33,746 bases of DNA from an uncultured Sutterella sp. (lineage in GTDB: Bacteria > Pseudomonadota > Gammaproteobacteria > Burkholderiales > Burkholderiaceae_F). The stretch covers positions 1-33,746 of the forward strand of contig USAL01000007.1 in NCBI GenBank assembly GCA_900552545.1, given 5' to 3'. Of this stretch, positions 24,353 through 31,554 are shown one piece after another (position 1 is the stretch's first letter; every line of letters starts with the position of its first letter). A program made the translations under genes and the position numbers. The notes under the pieces were generated by a model that was not told the origin of the DNA, ran no database searches, and worked only from the letters and a program-made list of their open reading frames with translations.

Positions 24353-25368
24353 GCGCCTCCGAGAAAGACTCCGTGTACGACGAAAAGGTCGAAAAACACT
24401 GGTCGCAGATCAACGAATCGACGAGCACGCTCGGAATCCGGTTTCTGCTTGCCGTCTTCCGTCTGGGCGGGCGCACGCGCTTTCACCTGACGCTCTGGCC
24501 CGTGGCGCTCTTTTTCTGGGCGTTCTCGGCCCGGGCGCGGCGCGCTAGCAGCGAGTACCTCACGCAGATGGCGCGCTTCACCTCCCAACGCCCTCCGCGC
24601 CTTGGAAGCCTTGCGCACATCCTGCGGTTTTCGGACACGATCCTCGACAAGCTTCTTGCGGTCTCTGGCACGTTCACGCCCCACGATCTTCGCGTCGAAG
24701 GCGGCGCCGAGGTTCTCGCCGACCCCAGAGGCGGCGTCATCGTCACGGCGCACACGGGCTGCGTCGAACTGTGCCAGGAGATTTCGGAAACCCAGCGCAT
24801 CGACCGGGGCCTGCACGTGCTTGTGCACACGCAGCACGCGGTGCGCTTCAACGCCATCATCCGCAAAATCAATCCGCGCTTTGCCGTTCATCACATCGAG
24901 GTCACGACAATCGGACCGGAAACGGCGATCGAACTCTCCGAATTCATCGAAAAGGGCGACTGGATCGTCATCGTCGCCGACCGCACTCCGATCGGATCGC
25001 AGAGCACGATCACGATTCCCTTCCTGGGGCACCCCGCTCCCTTTGCCGAAGGCCCCTTCATCCTTGCCTATCTGCTCTCGGCGCCCGTCTGGAGCATGAT
25101 TTGTACGCGCGAAGTCGACCCGGCAAGTTCCGCGCGCTATCGCGTCGTCTTTGAAAAGATCGCCGAGCCCGCCCGCGTGCCCCGCAGCAAGCGAAAAGCG
25201 GCAATTGAAGCCATGGCGCAGCGCTGGGTTGCGGCTCTGGAGCGCGCGATTTCTGCCTCACCCTTGGACTGGTTCAACTTCTTTGACTTCTGGTCGCCCG
25301 CAAAGCCCGTGCACCCGCAGCCCGAGGGCTCGGGCAAAGAGAACAAAAAAATTTCTGCGTCAAGCTAA
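24349..25368 (+). CDS. apeJ: LpxL-like lipid acyltransferase (C-terminal half of ApeJ)
   Basis: This 339-residue member of the LpxL/HtrB lysophospholipid acyltransferase family has a hydrophobic N-terminal segment (about residues 45-60) and the active-site pattern H-x4-E at His135-Glu140 in VTAHTGCVELC. It also has WIVIVADRTPIGSQSTI and PFLGHPAPFAEGPFILAYLL, as in lipid A late acyltransferases. It overlaps the glycosyltransferase gene by 4 bases, matching the E. coli ApeJ domain order. It would transfer an acyl chain, possibly the aryl polyene itself, to a membrane lipid. It is the last gene I assign to the cluster; no thioesterase, LolA-like carrier or MMPL exporter gene follows. Confidence 0.85.
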   Translation: MSASEKDSVYDEKVEKHWSQINESTSTLGIRFLLAVFRLGGRTRFHLTLWPVALFFWAFSARARRASSEYLTQMARFTSQRPPRLGSLAHILRFSDTILDKLLAVSGTFTPHDLRVEGGAEVLADPRGGVIVTAHTGCVELCQEISETQRIDRGLHVLVHTQHAVRFNAIIRKINPRFAVHHIEVTTIGPETAIELSEFIEKGDWIVIVADRTPIGSQSTITIPFLGHPAPFAEGPFILAYLLSAPVWSMICTREVDPASSARYRVVFEKIAEPARVPRSKRKAAIEAMAQRWVAALERAISASPLDWFNFFDFWSPAKPVHPQPEGSGKENKKISASS

Positions 25369-25501
25369 GACAAAGGCAAGCTCGAAGGCGGACAATGCCC
25401 TTTGCACACCGACGGCGTGCACTCGCCTGTATGACCCCGGCCGTTCCCTCGACGGACTTCGGAGCGGCACATAAGAACCTTTAAAAGACAGCAATTGACC
25501 T

Positions 25502-26248
25502 ATGTCTCAGACTTCACCCTTGATTGCGCTTGCGGGCACGATCTACCCCGAAAACGGCATCGTCTACGGACTGCGCAACGGCTACATGCAAAGCGTGCTC
25601 GCCGCGGGCGGCACGCCCTTTCTTCTTCCGATCGGCGCAAGCCAGGACGCCATCCTTGAATTGCTCTCGACGGCCGACGGCATTCTTTTGACGGGCGGCG
25701 CCGACGTCGACCCCGCCTGCTACGGCGAGAAGCGCCAGCCCCTGTGCGGCAAGACCTGGCCCGAGCGCGATGCGCTCGACCGTTTGATGGTCGAGCACGC
25801 ACTGACTACACATAAGCCGATTCTCGGCATCTGCCGCGGCATGCAGGCCTTGAACGTCTTTACCGGCGGCACGCTCGTGCAGGACATCGAAAACACGATT
25901 TCCACCACGACGCACCATTCGCAAAAAGAGGACTACCGCTTCACCACGCACCGCGTGCGCACGGAGAGTAGCCGTTTCTTTGAGTCCCTCGTGGGGGCCT
26001 CCGAAATCGCCGTCAACAGCCACCACCATCAGTGCGTCGATCGCCCCGGGAAAGGCGTGCGCATCATCGCCCGCAGCGTTGAAGACAACGTTCCGGAAGC
26101 CATGGTGGTTGAAACCGAGCCCTTTGCCCTCGGCATCCAGTGGCACCCCGAGATGCTCTCGGTCGAACACCCCGAAGCGCTTGCAATCTTCAAGGCCTTC
26201 GTTTCCGCCTGCCGCGGCGAATTGCCCCCGGTTCCCGTCGCCAGCTAA
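25502..26248 (+). CDS. Peptidase C26 / class I glutamine amidotransferase-like hydrolase (PuuD-like)
   Basis: The 248-residue cytoplasmic enzyme has the class I glutamine-amidotransferase fold with catalytic Cys111 in LGICRGMQALNV, and His215 and Glu217 in IQWHPEM. GILLTGGADVDPACYGE is typical of the gamma-glutamyl-GABA hydrolase (PuuD) and peptidase C26 group, as is NSHHHQCV. It probably hydrolyses a gamma-glutamyl bond. The actual substrate is unknown, and no putrescine-pathway gene is nearby. It is separated from apeJ by 133 bases with only a small TGCAC/GTGCA hairpin, so it may have its own promoter. No signal peptide is seen. Confidence 0.9.
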   Translation: MSQTSPLIALAGTIYPENGIVYGLRNGYMQSVLAAGGTPFLLPIGASQDAILELLSTADGILLTGGADVDPACYGEKRQPLCGKTWPERDALDRLMVEHALTTHKPILGICRGMQALNVFTGGTLVQDIENTISTTTHHSQKEDYRFTTHRVRTESSRFFESLVGASEIAVNSHHHQCVDRPGKGVRIIARSVEDNVPEAMVVETEPFALGIQWHPEMLSVEHPEALAIFKAFVSACRGELPPVPVAS

Positions 26249-26255
26249 TCGGGCC

Positions 26256-26275
26256 GACCGTACAATGACCGTACA
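26256..26275. repeat. Direct repeat GACCGTACA x2
   Basis: GACCGTACA occurs at 26256-26264 and again at 26267-26275, an 11-base period, so both copies face the same side of the helix. It lies eight bases after the C26 stop and 85 before the PEBP gene. It could be an operator for the PEBP gene or chance. A short GGCGT/ACGCC hairpin follows at about 26297. Confidence 0.4.
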
Positions 26276-26360
26276 CACCCGGCAAAGGTGGCCGCGGCGT
26301 CTTTAACGCCCTTTACCCCCTTTGCAGTGGAAATTTTCTTTTGTTAGAGGAGAACTCGTC

Positions 26361-26816
26361 ATGAAGCTCACTTCACCCACGCTTGTTGAAGGCTCCCGCA
26401 TGCCCGAAGCCCATACGCTTGTGGGCGGCAACCGCTCTCCAGCGCTGGCCTGGGACGACGTGCCCGAAGGCACCCAGTCCTTTGCGATCACCTGCTACGA
26501 CCCCGACGCGCCCACGTGCTCGGGCTGGTGGCACTGGCTTGTGATCGATCTTCCGGGCGATCTGAGAAGCCTCCCCGAGGGAGCGGTGCTGCCGGCGGGT
26601 GCGCGCGGCATCACCAACGACTTCGGCTTCAAGGAATACGGCGGCGCCCGTCCGCCCAAGGGCGACGGCATGCACCGCTACGTCTACACGGTCTGGGCTC
26701 TGCCCACGGCGCGGCTTGAGATCGCCGACAACACCACGGCCGCCACGGTGGGTTTCATGCTCAACGCCATGGCGCTCGGCAAGGCCAAGATCACGGCAAC
26801 GTACGTGACCGAATAA
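26361..26816 (+). CDS. ybhB: PEBP-family protein (YbhB/YbcL type)
   Basis: The 151-residue phosphatidylethanolamine-binding-like protein contains MKLTSPTLVEGSRMP, the conserved SPALAWDDVPEGTQSFAIT, YDPDAPTCSGWWHWLVIDLPG (the ligand-pocket DPDAP and HW motifs) and GGARPPKGDGMHRYVYTVWAL. Bacterial members bind anionic ligands in a surface pocket and have no well-defined role. No signal peptide is present, so it is cytoplasmic like E. coli YbhB. The ATG has AGGAG eight bases upstream. A good terminator follows, so it ends its transcription unit. It is not a known part of APE clusters. Confidence 0.9.
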   Translation: MKLTSPTLVEGSRMPEAHTLVGGNRSPALAWDDVPEGTQSFAITCYDPDAPTCSGWWHWLVIDLPGDLRSLPEGAVLPAGARGITNDFGFKEYGGARPPKGDGMHRYVYTVWALPTARLEIADNTTAATVGFMLNAMALGKAKITATYVTE

Positions 26817-26847
26817 GGTCCCGTGCCTTCATCAAAGGGCGATGGAG

Positions 26848-26877
26848 GGCGGCCCCGAGGGGTCGCCTTTTCTTTAT
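26848..26877 (+). terminator. Intrinsic terminator after the PEBP gene
   Basis: GGCGGCCC at 26848-26855 pairs with GGGTCGCC at 26860-26867 (one G-T pair) around CGAG, followed by TTTTCTTTATT. It lies 31 bases after the stop and is a standard + strand rho-independent terminator. Confidence 0.85.
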
Positions 26878-26960
26878 TGGAATTCGGTACCTTTCTTTTT
26901 GCCGGAGAAGAAAGAGGCCGAACGCCTTAACTTTGCTTGCAAAATCCCTCCTGCGGCCAA

Positions 26961-26990
26961 TTGCGGCGCCGGGGGGAGCCTGTCTACAAT
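26961..26990 (+). promoter_or_regulatory. Candidate sigma-70 promoter for the heptose operon
   Basis: TTGCGG at 26961-26966 and TACAAT at 26985-26990 are spaced by 18 bases, upstream of hldE (ATG 27107). The -10 box matches the consensus at five of six positions; the -35 box is weaker. The terminator at 26848 separates it from the preceding gene, so a promoter is needed between 26878 and 27106. Confidence 0.4.
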
Positions 26991-27106
26991 CTGCTTGACT
27001 TTGGGCGCCGGCCCTTTCTTTTTCACGCAATCGGCGCGGTCTGCCCGCACAAGGCGCGGACCCCGCGGCGGTTTCGGCGCCCCCTCCTCAAGAGGACATC
27101 CTTTTC

Positions 27107-28045
27107 ATGCATCAAGACAATCTGGCGTCCAAGCACATCCTCGTCGTGGGCGACACCATGCTCGACCGCTACTGGTTCGGCGACGCCAACCGCATCTCTC
27201 CCGAAGCTCCCGTGCCGGTCGTTCGCATCCAACGGTGCGACCAGCGTCTCGGGGGCGCGGCCAACGTCGCGCTCAACATCCGCAGTCTGGGCCTCAAGGC
27301 GAGCCTCATGACCGTGATCGGCAACGACGAGCCCGGGCGCATCGTCACGCGACTACTGAAAAACGCCGGCATCGGCACGATGCTTCACATCGACGACGAA
27401 CTCTCGACCACGGTGAAGCTTCGCATCGTCGCGCGCCAGCAGCAGATGCTGCGCGCGGATTTTGAAAACCACCCCAACAACGAGGTTCTCGCCGCGCTGC
27501 TCGGCGACTACGAAACCACCGTTGCGGGCGTCGACGCCGTGGTGCTTTCGGACTACGGCAAGGGCGGGCTCGATCACATCAAGCAGATGATCGCCGAGGC
27601 GCGCCGCCACGGTAAGCCCGTGCTGATCGACCCCAAGGGCAACGACTACGAACGCTACAGCGGCGCGACCGTGATCACTCCCAACCGCGCCGAGCTCGCG
27701 CTCGTCACGGGCTCCTGGAAGAGCGAGGAGGACCTCACGGAAAAGGCGCAGAACCTGCGCGAACACCTCGGACTTGAAGCGCTGCTGCTCACCCGCAGCG
27801 AAGAAGGCATGACGCTCTACACGCGCGAGGGGGCGCTCACCGTTCCCGCACAGGCCCGCGAAGTGTTCGACGTCTCGGGCGCGGGCGACACCGTGATCGC
27901 CGTTCTCGCCTCGATGCTTGCCGCCGGCATGTCCATGCCGCAGGCCGTGCACATCGCCAACCGCGCCGGCGGCATCGTCGTCGGCAAGCTCGGCACCGCC
28001 AGCGTGAGCTACGAAGAACTTTTTGGACAGGACACCGCATCATGA
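27107..28045 (+). CDS. rfaE1: D-beta-D-heptose-7-phosphate kinase (HldE kinase domain, RfaE1)
   Basis: The 312-residue PfkB-family kinase phosphorylates heptose-7-phosphate at C1 in ADP-heptose synthesis. Diagnostic parts are ILVVGDTMLDRYWFGDANRI near the N-terminus, LGGAANVALNIRSLG, VVLSDYGKGGL, LIDPKGNDYERYSGA and the catalytic FDVSGAGDTV with Asp261. In E. coli HldE a C-terminal adenylyltransferase domain is fused. Here the protein ends after the kinase, as in Betaproteobacteria, where the nucleotidyltransferase (RfaE2) is encoded elsewhere; it is not in this window. AGAGGA lies ten bases before the ATG. It overlaps hldD as ATGA. Confidence 0.95.
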   Translation: MHQDNLASKHILVVGDTMLDRYWFGDANRISPEAPVPVVRIQRCDQRLGGAANVALNIRSLGLKASLMTVIGNDEPGRIVTRLLKNAGIGTMLHIDDELSTTVKLRIVARQQQMLRADFENHPNNEVLAALLGDYETTVAGVDAVVLSDYGKGGLDHIKQMIAEARRHGKPVLIDPKGNDYERYSGATVITPNRAELALVTGSWKSEEDLTEKAQNLREHLGLEALLLTRSEEGMTLYTREGALTVPAQAREVFDVSGAGDTVIAVLASMLAAGMSMPQAVHIANRAGGIVVGKLGTASVSYEELFGQDTAS

Positions 28046-29037
28046 GCATTCTCGTTACCGGCGCAGCCGGCTTCATCGGCTGCAACAACGTACTCGCCCT
28101 CAACCGCGAGGGCATCACCGACGTCATCGCCGTCGACAACCTCACGCACGCCGACAAGTACCGCAACATCGCGCAGTGCCGCATCAGCGACTACTTCGAC
28201 AAGGTCGACTTCATCGAACGCGTGAGAAAGGGCACCGCCCCAGTGCCCGAGGCGATCTTTCATCAGGGCGCCTGCTCGGACACGATGCAGACCGACGGCC
28301 GCTACATGATGGAAAACAACTACCGCTACACGCTCGAGCTGTTCGAGTGGGCGCAGGAGCTTCGCATTCCCTTCGTGTACGCGAGCTCGGCCGCAACCTA
28401 CGGCGCAAGCCAGACCTTCGTCGAGGCGCTCGAAAACGAGGGGCCCCTGAACGTCTACGGCTACTCGAAGTTTCTCTTTGACCAGGTGCTGCGCCGCCGC
28501 ATGGACTCGCTCAAGGCGCCCGTCGTGGGGCTTCGCTACTTCAACGTCTACGGCCCGCACGAGCAGCACAAGGGCCGCATGGCCTCGGTGGCGTTTCACC
28601 AGTACTTCCAGTTCAAGAAGACGGGCAAGGTGAAGCTCTTTGAGGGCTGCCAAGGCTACGCCAACGGCGCGCAGATGCGCGACTTCGTCTACGTCGAGGA
28701 CGTGGTGAACGTCGCCATGCACTTCATGCGCGCAGGCGTCTCGGGCATCTTCAACTGCGGCACCGGCCGCGCACAGCCCTTCAACGACGTGGCGCTCACC
28801 GTCGTGAACTCCCTCTCGGGCAAGGAACACACCTTGGAAGAAGCGGTTTCCGCAGGCCTCATCGAATACATCGACTTCCCCGAAGCCTTAAAGGGCAAGT
28901 ACCAGTCCTTCACCCAGGCCGATCTCACGAAGCTGCGCAATGCGAGCTGCGACGTTTCCTTCCGCACCGTTCAGGAAGGTACGGCCGAGTACATGCGCTA
29001 CCTCGAGCGCACCTACCCCACAGGTGAGCTCATCTAA
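28042..29037 (+). CDS. hldD: ADP-L-glycero-D-manno-heptose 6-epimerase
   Basis: This 331-residue NAD(P)-dependent SDR epimerase converts ADP-D,D-heptose into ADP-L,D-heptose, the donor used by WaaC. The Rossmann motif GAAGFIG (residues 7-13), HQGACSDTMQTDGRYMM (characteristic of HldD), the YxxxK pair Tyr139/Lys143 in VYGYSK and RYFNVYGPHEQHKGRMAS are all present. Length matches the family. It overlaps the kinase gene by four bases and gmhB by one, so the three are translated as a coupled set. The LPS inner-core transferase using its product is encoded at 10941-11933 on the other strand. Confidence 0.97.
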   Translation: MSILVTGAAGFIGCNNVLALNREGITDVIAVDNLTHADKYRNIAQCRISDYFDKVDFIERVRKGTAPVPEAIFHQGACSDTMQTDGRYMMENNYRYTLELFEWAQELRIPFVYASSAATYGASQTFVEALENEGPLNVYGYSKFLFDQVLRRRMDSLKAPVVGLRYFNVYGPHEQHKGRMASVAFHQYFQFKKTGKVKLFEGCQGYANGAQMRDFVYVEDVVNVAMHFMRAGVSGIFNCGTGRAQPFNDVALTVVNSLSGKEHTLEEAVSAGLIEYIDFPEALKGKYQSFTQADLTKLRNASCDVSFRTVQEGTAEYMRYLERTYPTGELI

Positions 29038-29648
29038 TGCGCCGCGCCGCCTTCCTTGACCGCGACGGCGTGATCAACGTCGATCACGCCTACGTGAGCC
29101 GCTTTGAAGACTTCGACTTCATCGACGGCGTCCTCGATGCGGCGCGCCGCCTCGTTGATGCGGGCTTCGTGCTCGTCATCGTCACCAACCAGTCGGGCAT
29201 CGGCCGCGGCTACTACACTGAGGCGGACTTCCACAAGCTCGATCAAGCCGTGCGCGCGGTGTTTGCCGAGCACGGCGCGCCGATCTCCGCGACCTACTTC
29301 TGCCCGCACCATCCGACGAAGGCTCTGCCGCCGTGGAAGTGCGAGTGCAATTGCCGCAAGCCCGCGCCCGGCATGATCCTTCAGGCCGCCAAGGACCTCG
29401 ACATTGATCTCTCGCAGTCGGCGATGTTTGGCGACAAGGCAAGCGACATGCAGGCCGCAAAGGCCGCAGGCGTCGCCGTGCGCGTGCAGCTTGGCACCGA
29501 CGGCGCGGCCGACCCCGCAGAGCCCTCTCCTGAGGCAACGCACCACGCCAAGGACCTGCTCTCGGCCGTAACGGGGCCGCTCGCAGAGCTCCTTGGGCAA
29601 TCCGCGCAATCTCAGGGCGCACTGAAAAAAACGAGCCCAAAGGCTTGA
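29037..29648 (+). CDS. gmhB: D-glycero-beta-D-manno-heptose-1,7-bisphosphate 7-phosphatase
   Basis: The 203-residue HAD-superfamily phosphatase removes the C7 phosphate between the kinase and adenylylation steps of ADP-heptose synthesis. The catalytic motif FLDRDGVIN (Asp8, Asp10), VTNQSGIGRGYYTE and the zinc-binding loop CPHHPTKALPPWKCECNCRK place it in the GmhB subfamily, with MFGDKASDMQAAKAAGV as the metal-binding motif IV. It has about 15-20 extra C-terminal residues that look unstructured. It is the last gene of the operon and is followed by a terminator. gmhA (sedoheptulose-7-phosphate isomerase) is not in the window. Confidence 0.96.
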   Translation: MRRAAFLDRDGVINVDHAYVSRFEDFDFIDGVLDAARRLVDAGFVLVIVTNQSGIGRGYYTEADFHKLDQAVRAVFAEHGAPISATYFCPHHPTKALPPWKCECNCRKPAPGMILQAAKDLDIDLSQSAMFGDKASDMQAAKAAGVAVRVQLGTDGAADPAEPSPEATHHAKDLLSAVTGPLAELLGQSAQSQGALKKTSPKA

Positions 29649-29675
29649 ACCTTCGGACCCGTTTCCCATCGCTAG

Positions 29676-29713
29676 AAAGGCCGTCCAGTCATTGCTGCCT
29701 GGTGCGGCCTTTT
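29676..29713. terminator. Bidirectional terminator between gmhB and the TerC gene
   Basis: AAAGGCCG (29676-29683) and CCAG (29685-29688) pair with CTGG (29699-29702) and CGGCCTTT (29705-29712), leaving a small internal mismatch and a 10-base loop. T-runs flank both sides when read on either strand (CTTTTCC on +, CCTTTC on -). It sits between two convergent genes and can serve both. Confidence 0.8.
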
Positions 29714-29724
29714 CCTTACGAGAC

Positions 29725-30486
29725 TTACTTCATCTCGGACGTTTCAGACTGCTGATGCACCACGTGCGCGGGCTTGTTCGCCTGCGCCTTTTTAAAGCGC
29801 TGCACGAAGATCCAGCCAAGCGCCAATACCAGGACGGCGCCCGCGGCTGCCATCGGATAATGCCAATCGCTGATGCCCGGGAAGTGCTTCACCATGAAGC
29901 CGTCGGTCGTCACAAGGCCGCCCGCGATCCAACCGAGCAAACCGCCGCCGAGCCAGACGATGACCGGGAACCGGTCGATCAGGCGCAGCACGACCTGGCT
30001 GCCGAAGACGATGAAGGGCACCGAGACCAGAAGGCCGAAGATCACGAGAAGCGTCTGATGATCGTCGTGAGCCTGCTGCGCGGCGCCGGCGATGGCGATC
30101 ACGTTGTCAAGGCTCATCACGAAGTCGGCGACGATGATCGTCTTGATGGCGCCGAGAAGCTTCGCGGATCCCTGAATCTTGTGGTGCTCCTCCTCCTTTT
30201 CCGGCACCAGGAGCTTGACGCCGATCCAGATCAGAAGCGCCGCACCCACGACCTTCAGGAACGGAAGATCAAGGAGCATCACAGCAAACGTAATGAGGAT
30301 CACGCGCAGGATGATGGCGCCCGCCGTGCCCCAGAAGACGCCCTTGTTGCGCTGCTCATGAGGCAGGTTGCGGCACGCCAGTGCAATCACCACCGCGTTG
30401 TCGCCGCCCAGGAGCACGTCGATCATGATGATTTGGCCGACCGCACCCCAGTGCAGGTTGACCAGCAAATCCCAAAGCCATTCCAC
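29725..30486 (-). CDS. TerC/YjbE-family integral membrane protein
   Basis: The 253-residue inner-membrane protein has seven to eight hydrophobic segments and the two conserved acidic motifs of the TerC family, LGGDNAVVIALACRNLP and MSLDNVIAIAG, whose Asp-Asn pairs are thought to coordinate a metal. A charged loop (VPEKEEEHHKIQG) separates the halves, as in the YjbE subgroup linked to manganese export. The start is GTG at 30486, with GGGAG nine bases upstream. A structured leader precedes it. The role in metal (probably Mn2+) homeostasis is inferred from the family. The C-terminal tail (NKPAHVVHQQSETSEMK) is polar. Confidence 0.88.
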   Translation of the reverse strand: MEWLWDLLVNLHWGAVGQIIMIDVLLGGDNAVVIALACRNLPHEQRNKGVFWGTAGAIILRVILITFAVMLLDLPFLKVVGAALLIWIGVKLLVPEKEEEHHKIQGSAKLLGAIKTIIVADFVMSLDNVIAIAGAAQQAHDDHQTLLVIFGLLVSVPFIVFGSQVVLRLIDRFPVIVWLGGGLLGWIAGGLVTTDGFMVKHFPGISDWHYPMAAAGAVLVLALGWIFVQRFKKAQANKPAHVVHQQSETSEMK

Positions 30487-30504
30487 GGATTGTTTCTCCC
30501 TATC

Positions 30505-30532
30505 GATTCAAGTGACTCGGAAGCCTTGAATC
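30505..30532 (-). promoter_or_regulatory. Stem-loop just upstream of the TerC gene ribosome site
   Basis: A perfect 8-bp inverted repeat, GATTCAAG (30505-30512) and CTTGAATC (30525-30532), with a 12-base loop lies four bases before the ribosome site (30496-30501) of the TerC/YjbE gene. It could modulate ribosome access. I do not recognise the yybP-ykoY manganese riboswitch consensus in it. Confidence 0.45.
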
Positions 30533-30543
30533 AGTTCGTTTTT

Positions 30544-30597
30544 AAGGCGCTGTTTCCCGCCTACGGGTTAACACCCGTAGGCAACAAACAACGCCTT
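30544..30597 (-). other. 54-base two-part hairpin between sucD and the TerC gene
   Basis: Outer arms 30544-30555 and 30586-30597 pair over 12 positions with one mismatch/wobble. After a 3 by 3 internal loop, inner arms GCCTACGGGT (30559-30568) and ACCCGTAGGC (30573-30582) pair perfectly over 10 bp around a 4-base loop. It is strong enough to end or protect the sucCD message, although no good T-run follows on the - strand. It may instead belong to the leader of the TerC gene. Confidence 0.6.
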
Positions 30598-30640
30598 GAT
30601 TCTAGCCAAAATTTTGGACGTTTCGACAACGCTCTGCGCC

Positions 30641-31519
30641 TTAAAGAACAGACGCCAGAAGTGCGCCGATCTCGGCGGGATTCTTCGTCGTGCGGATGCC
30701 GCAGTCTTCCAGGACGCGCAGCTTGGCCTCGGCCGTGCCGCGGCGGCCTTCGATGATGGCGCCCGCGTGTCCCATGCGGCGGCCTGCGGGGGCCGTGACG
30801 CCCGCAATGAAGCCCACCACGGGCTTCGTCATATTGTCGCGGGCCCAGCGCGCGGCGATCTCTTCGTCGCTGCCGCCGATCTCGCCGATCATCACCACGG
30901 CCTCGGTGTCGGGGTCGTCGTTGAACATGCGCAGCACGTCGATGTGCTTGAGACCATTGATCGGGTCGCCGCCGATGCCCACGGCCGTCGACTGTCCGAG
31001 CCCGAGCTCGGTCAACTGCGCCACGGCTTCGTAGGTAAGCGTCCCCGAGCGGCTCACGACGCCGATATGGCCGCGCCGGCAGATGTGACCGGGCATGATG
31101 CCGATCTTCATTTCATCGGGCGTAATGAGGCCCGGGCAGTTGGGCCCCAGCAGCAACGTGCGGCTGCCCATGTCGCGCATCGTGTTCTTGACGCGCAGCA
31201 TGTCGAGCACCGGAATGCCCTCGGTGATGCGCACCACGAGGTCAAGCTCGGCCTTCACGGCCTCAAGGATGGCGTCGGCCGCGCCGGCGGGCGGCACATA
31301 GATCACCGAGACGTTGGCGCCCGTGGCCTCCTTGGCTTCGGCCACCGTGGCGTAAATCGGAATGTCGTCCATCTCCTGGCCGGCCTTGCGGGGGTTGACG
31401 CCCGCGACGAACTGATCAGGATTGGCGTAGGCGCGGCAGGCGCGCGTGTGAAAGGCGCCCGTCTTGCCGGTCATGCCCTGCGTCATGACGCGCGTCGAGG
31501 AATTGACGAGAATGCTCAT
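30641..31519 (-). CDS. sucD: Succinyl-CoA synthetase alpha subunit
   Basis: The 292-residue subunit binds CoA and carries the phosphohistidine. MSILVNSSTRVMTQGMTGKTGAFHT, TEGIPVLDMLRVK, LLGPNCPGLITPDEMKIGIMPG, GVVSRSGTLTYEA and the active-site RMGHAGAII with His251 are all intact. With SucC it converts succinyl-CoA to succinate with formation of a nucleoside triphosphate in the TCA cycle. It follows sucC after 35 bases on the same strand, the normal sucCD order. Length equals that of the E. coli enzyme (289). Confidence 0.97.
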   Translation of the reverse strand: MSILVNSSTRVMTQGMTGKTGAFHTRACRAYANPDQFVAGVNPRKAGQEMDDIPIYATVAEAKEATGANVSVIYVPPAGAADAILEAVKAELDLVVRITEGIPVLDMLRVKNTMRDMGSRTLLLGPNCPGLITPDEMKIGIMPGHICRRGHIGVVSRSGTLTYEAVAQLTELGLGQSTAVGIGGDPINGLKHIDVLRMFNDDPDTEAVVMIGEIGGSDEEIAARWARDNMTKPVVGFIAGVTAPAGRRMGHAGAIIEGRRGTAEAKLRVLEDCGIRTTKNPAEIGALLASVL

Positions 31520-31554
31520 TTTTTCTATATCCCTTGCTTTCTCAAGGCCAGGCC

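Noticed and set aside
29692..30756. 354-codon open frame on the + strand
   Set aside because: It is antisense to the TerC-type gene and enters sucD. It is rich in DH/QD repeats and has no known motif.
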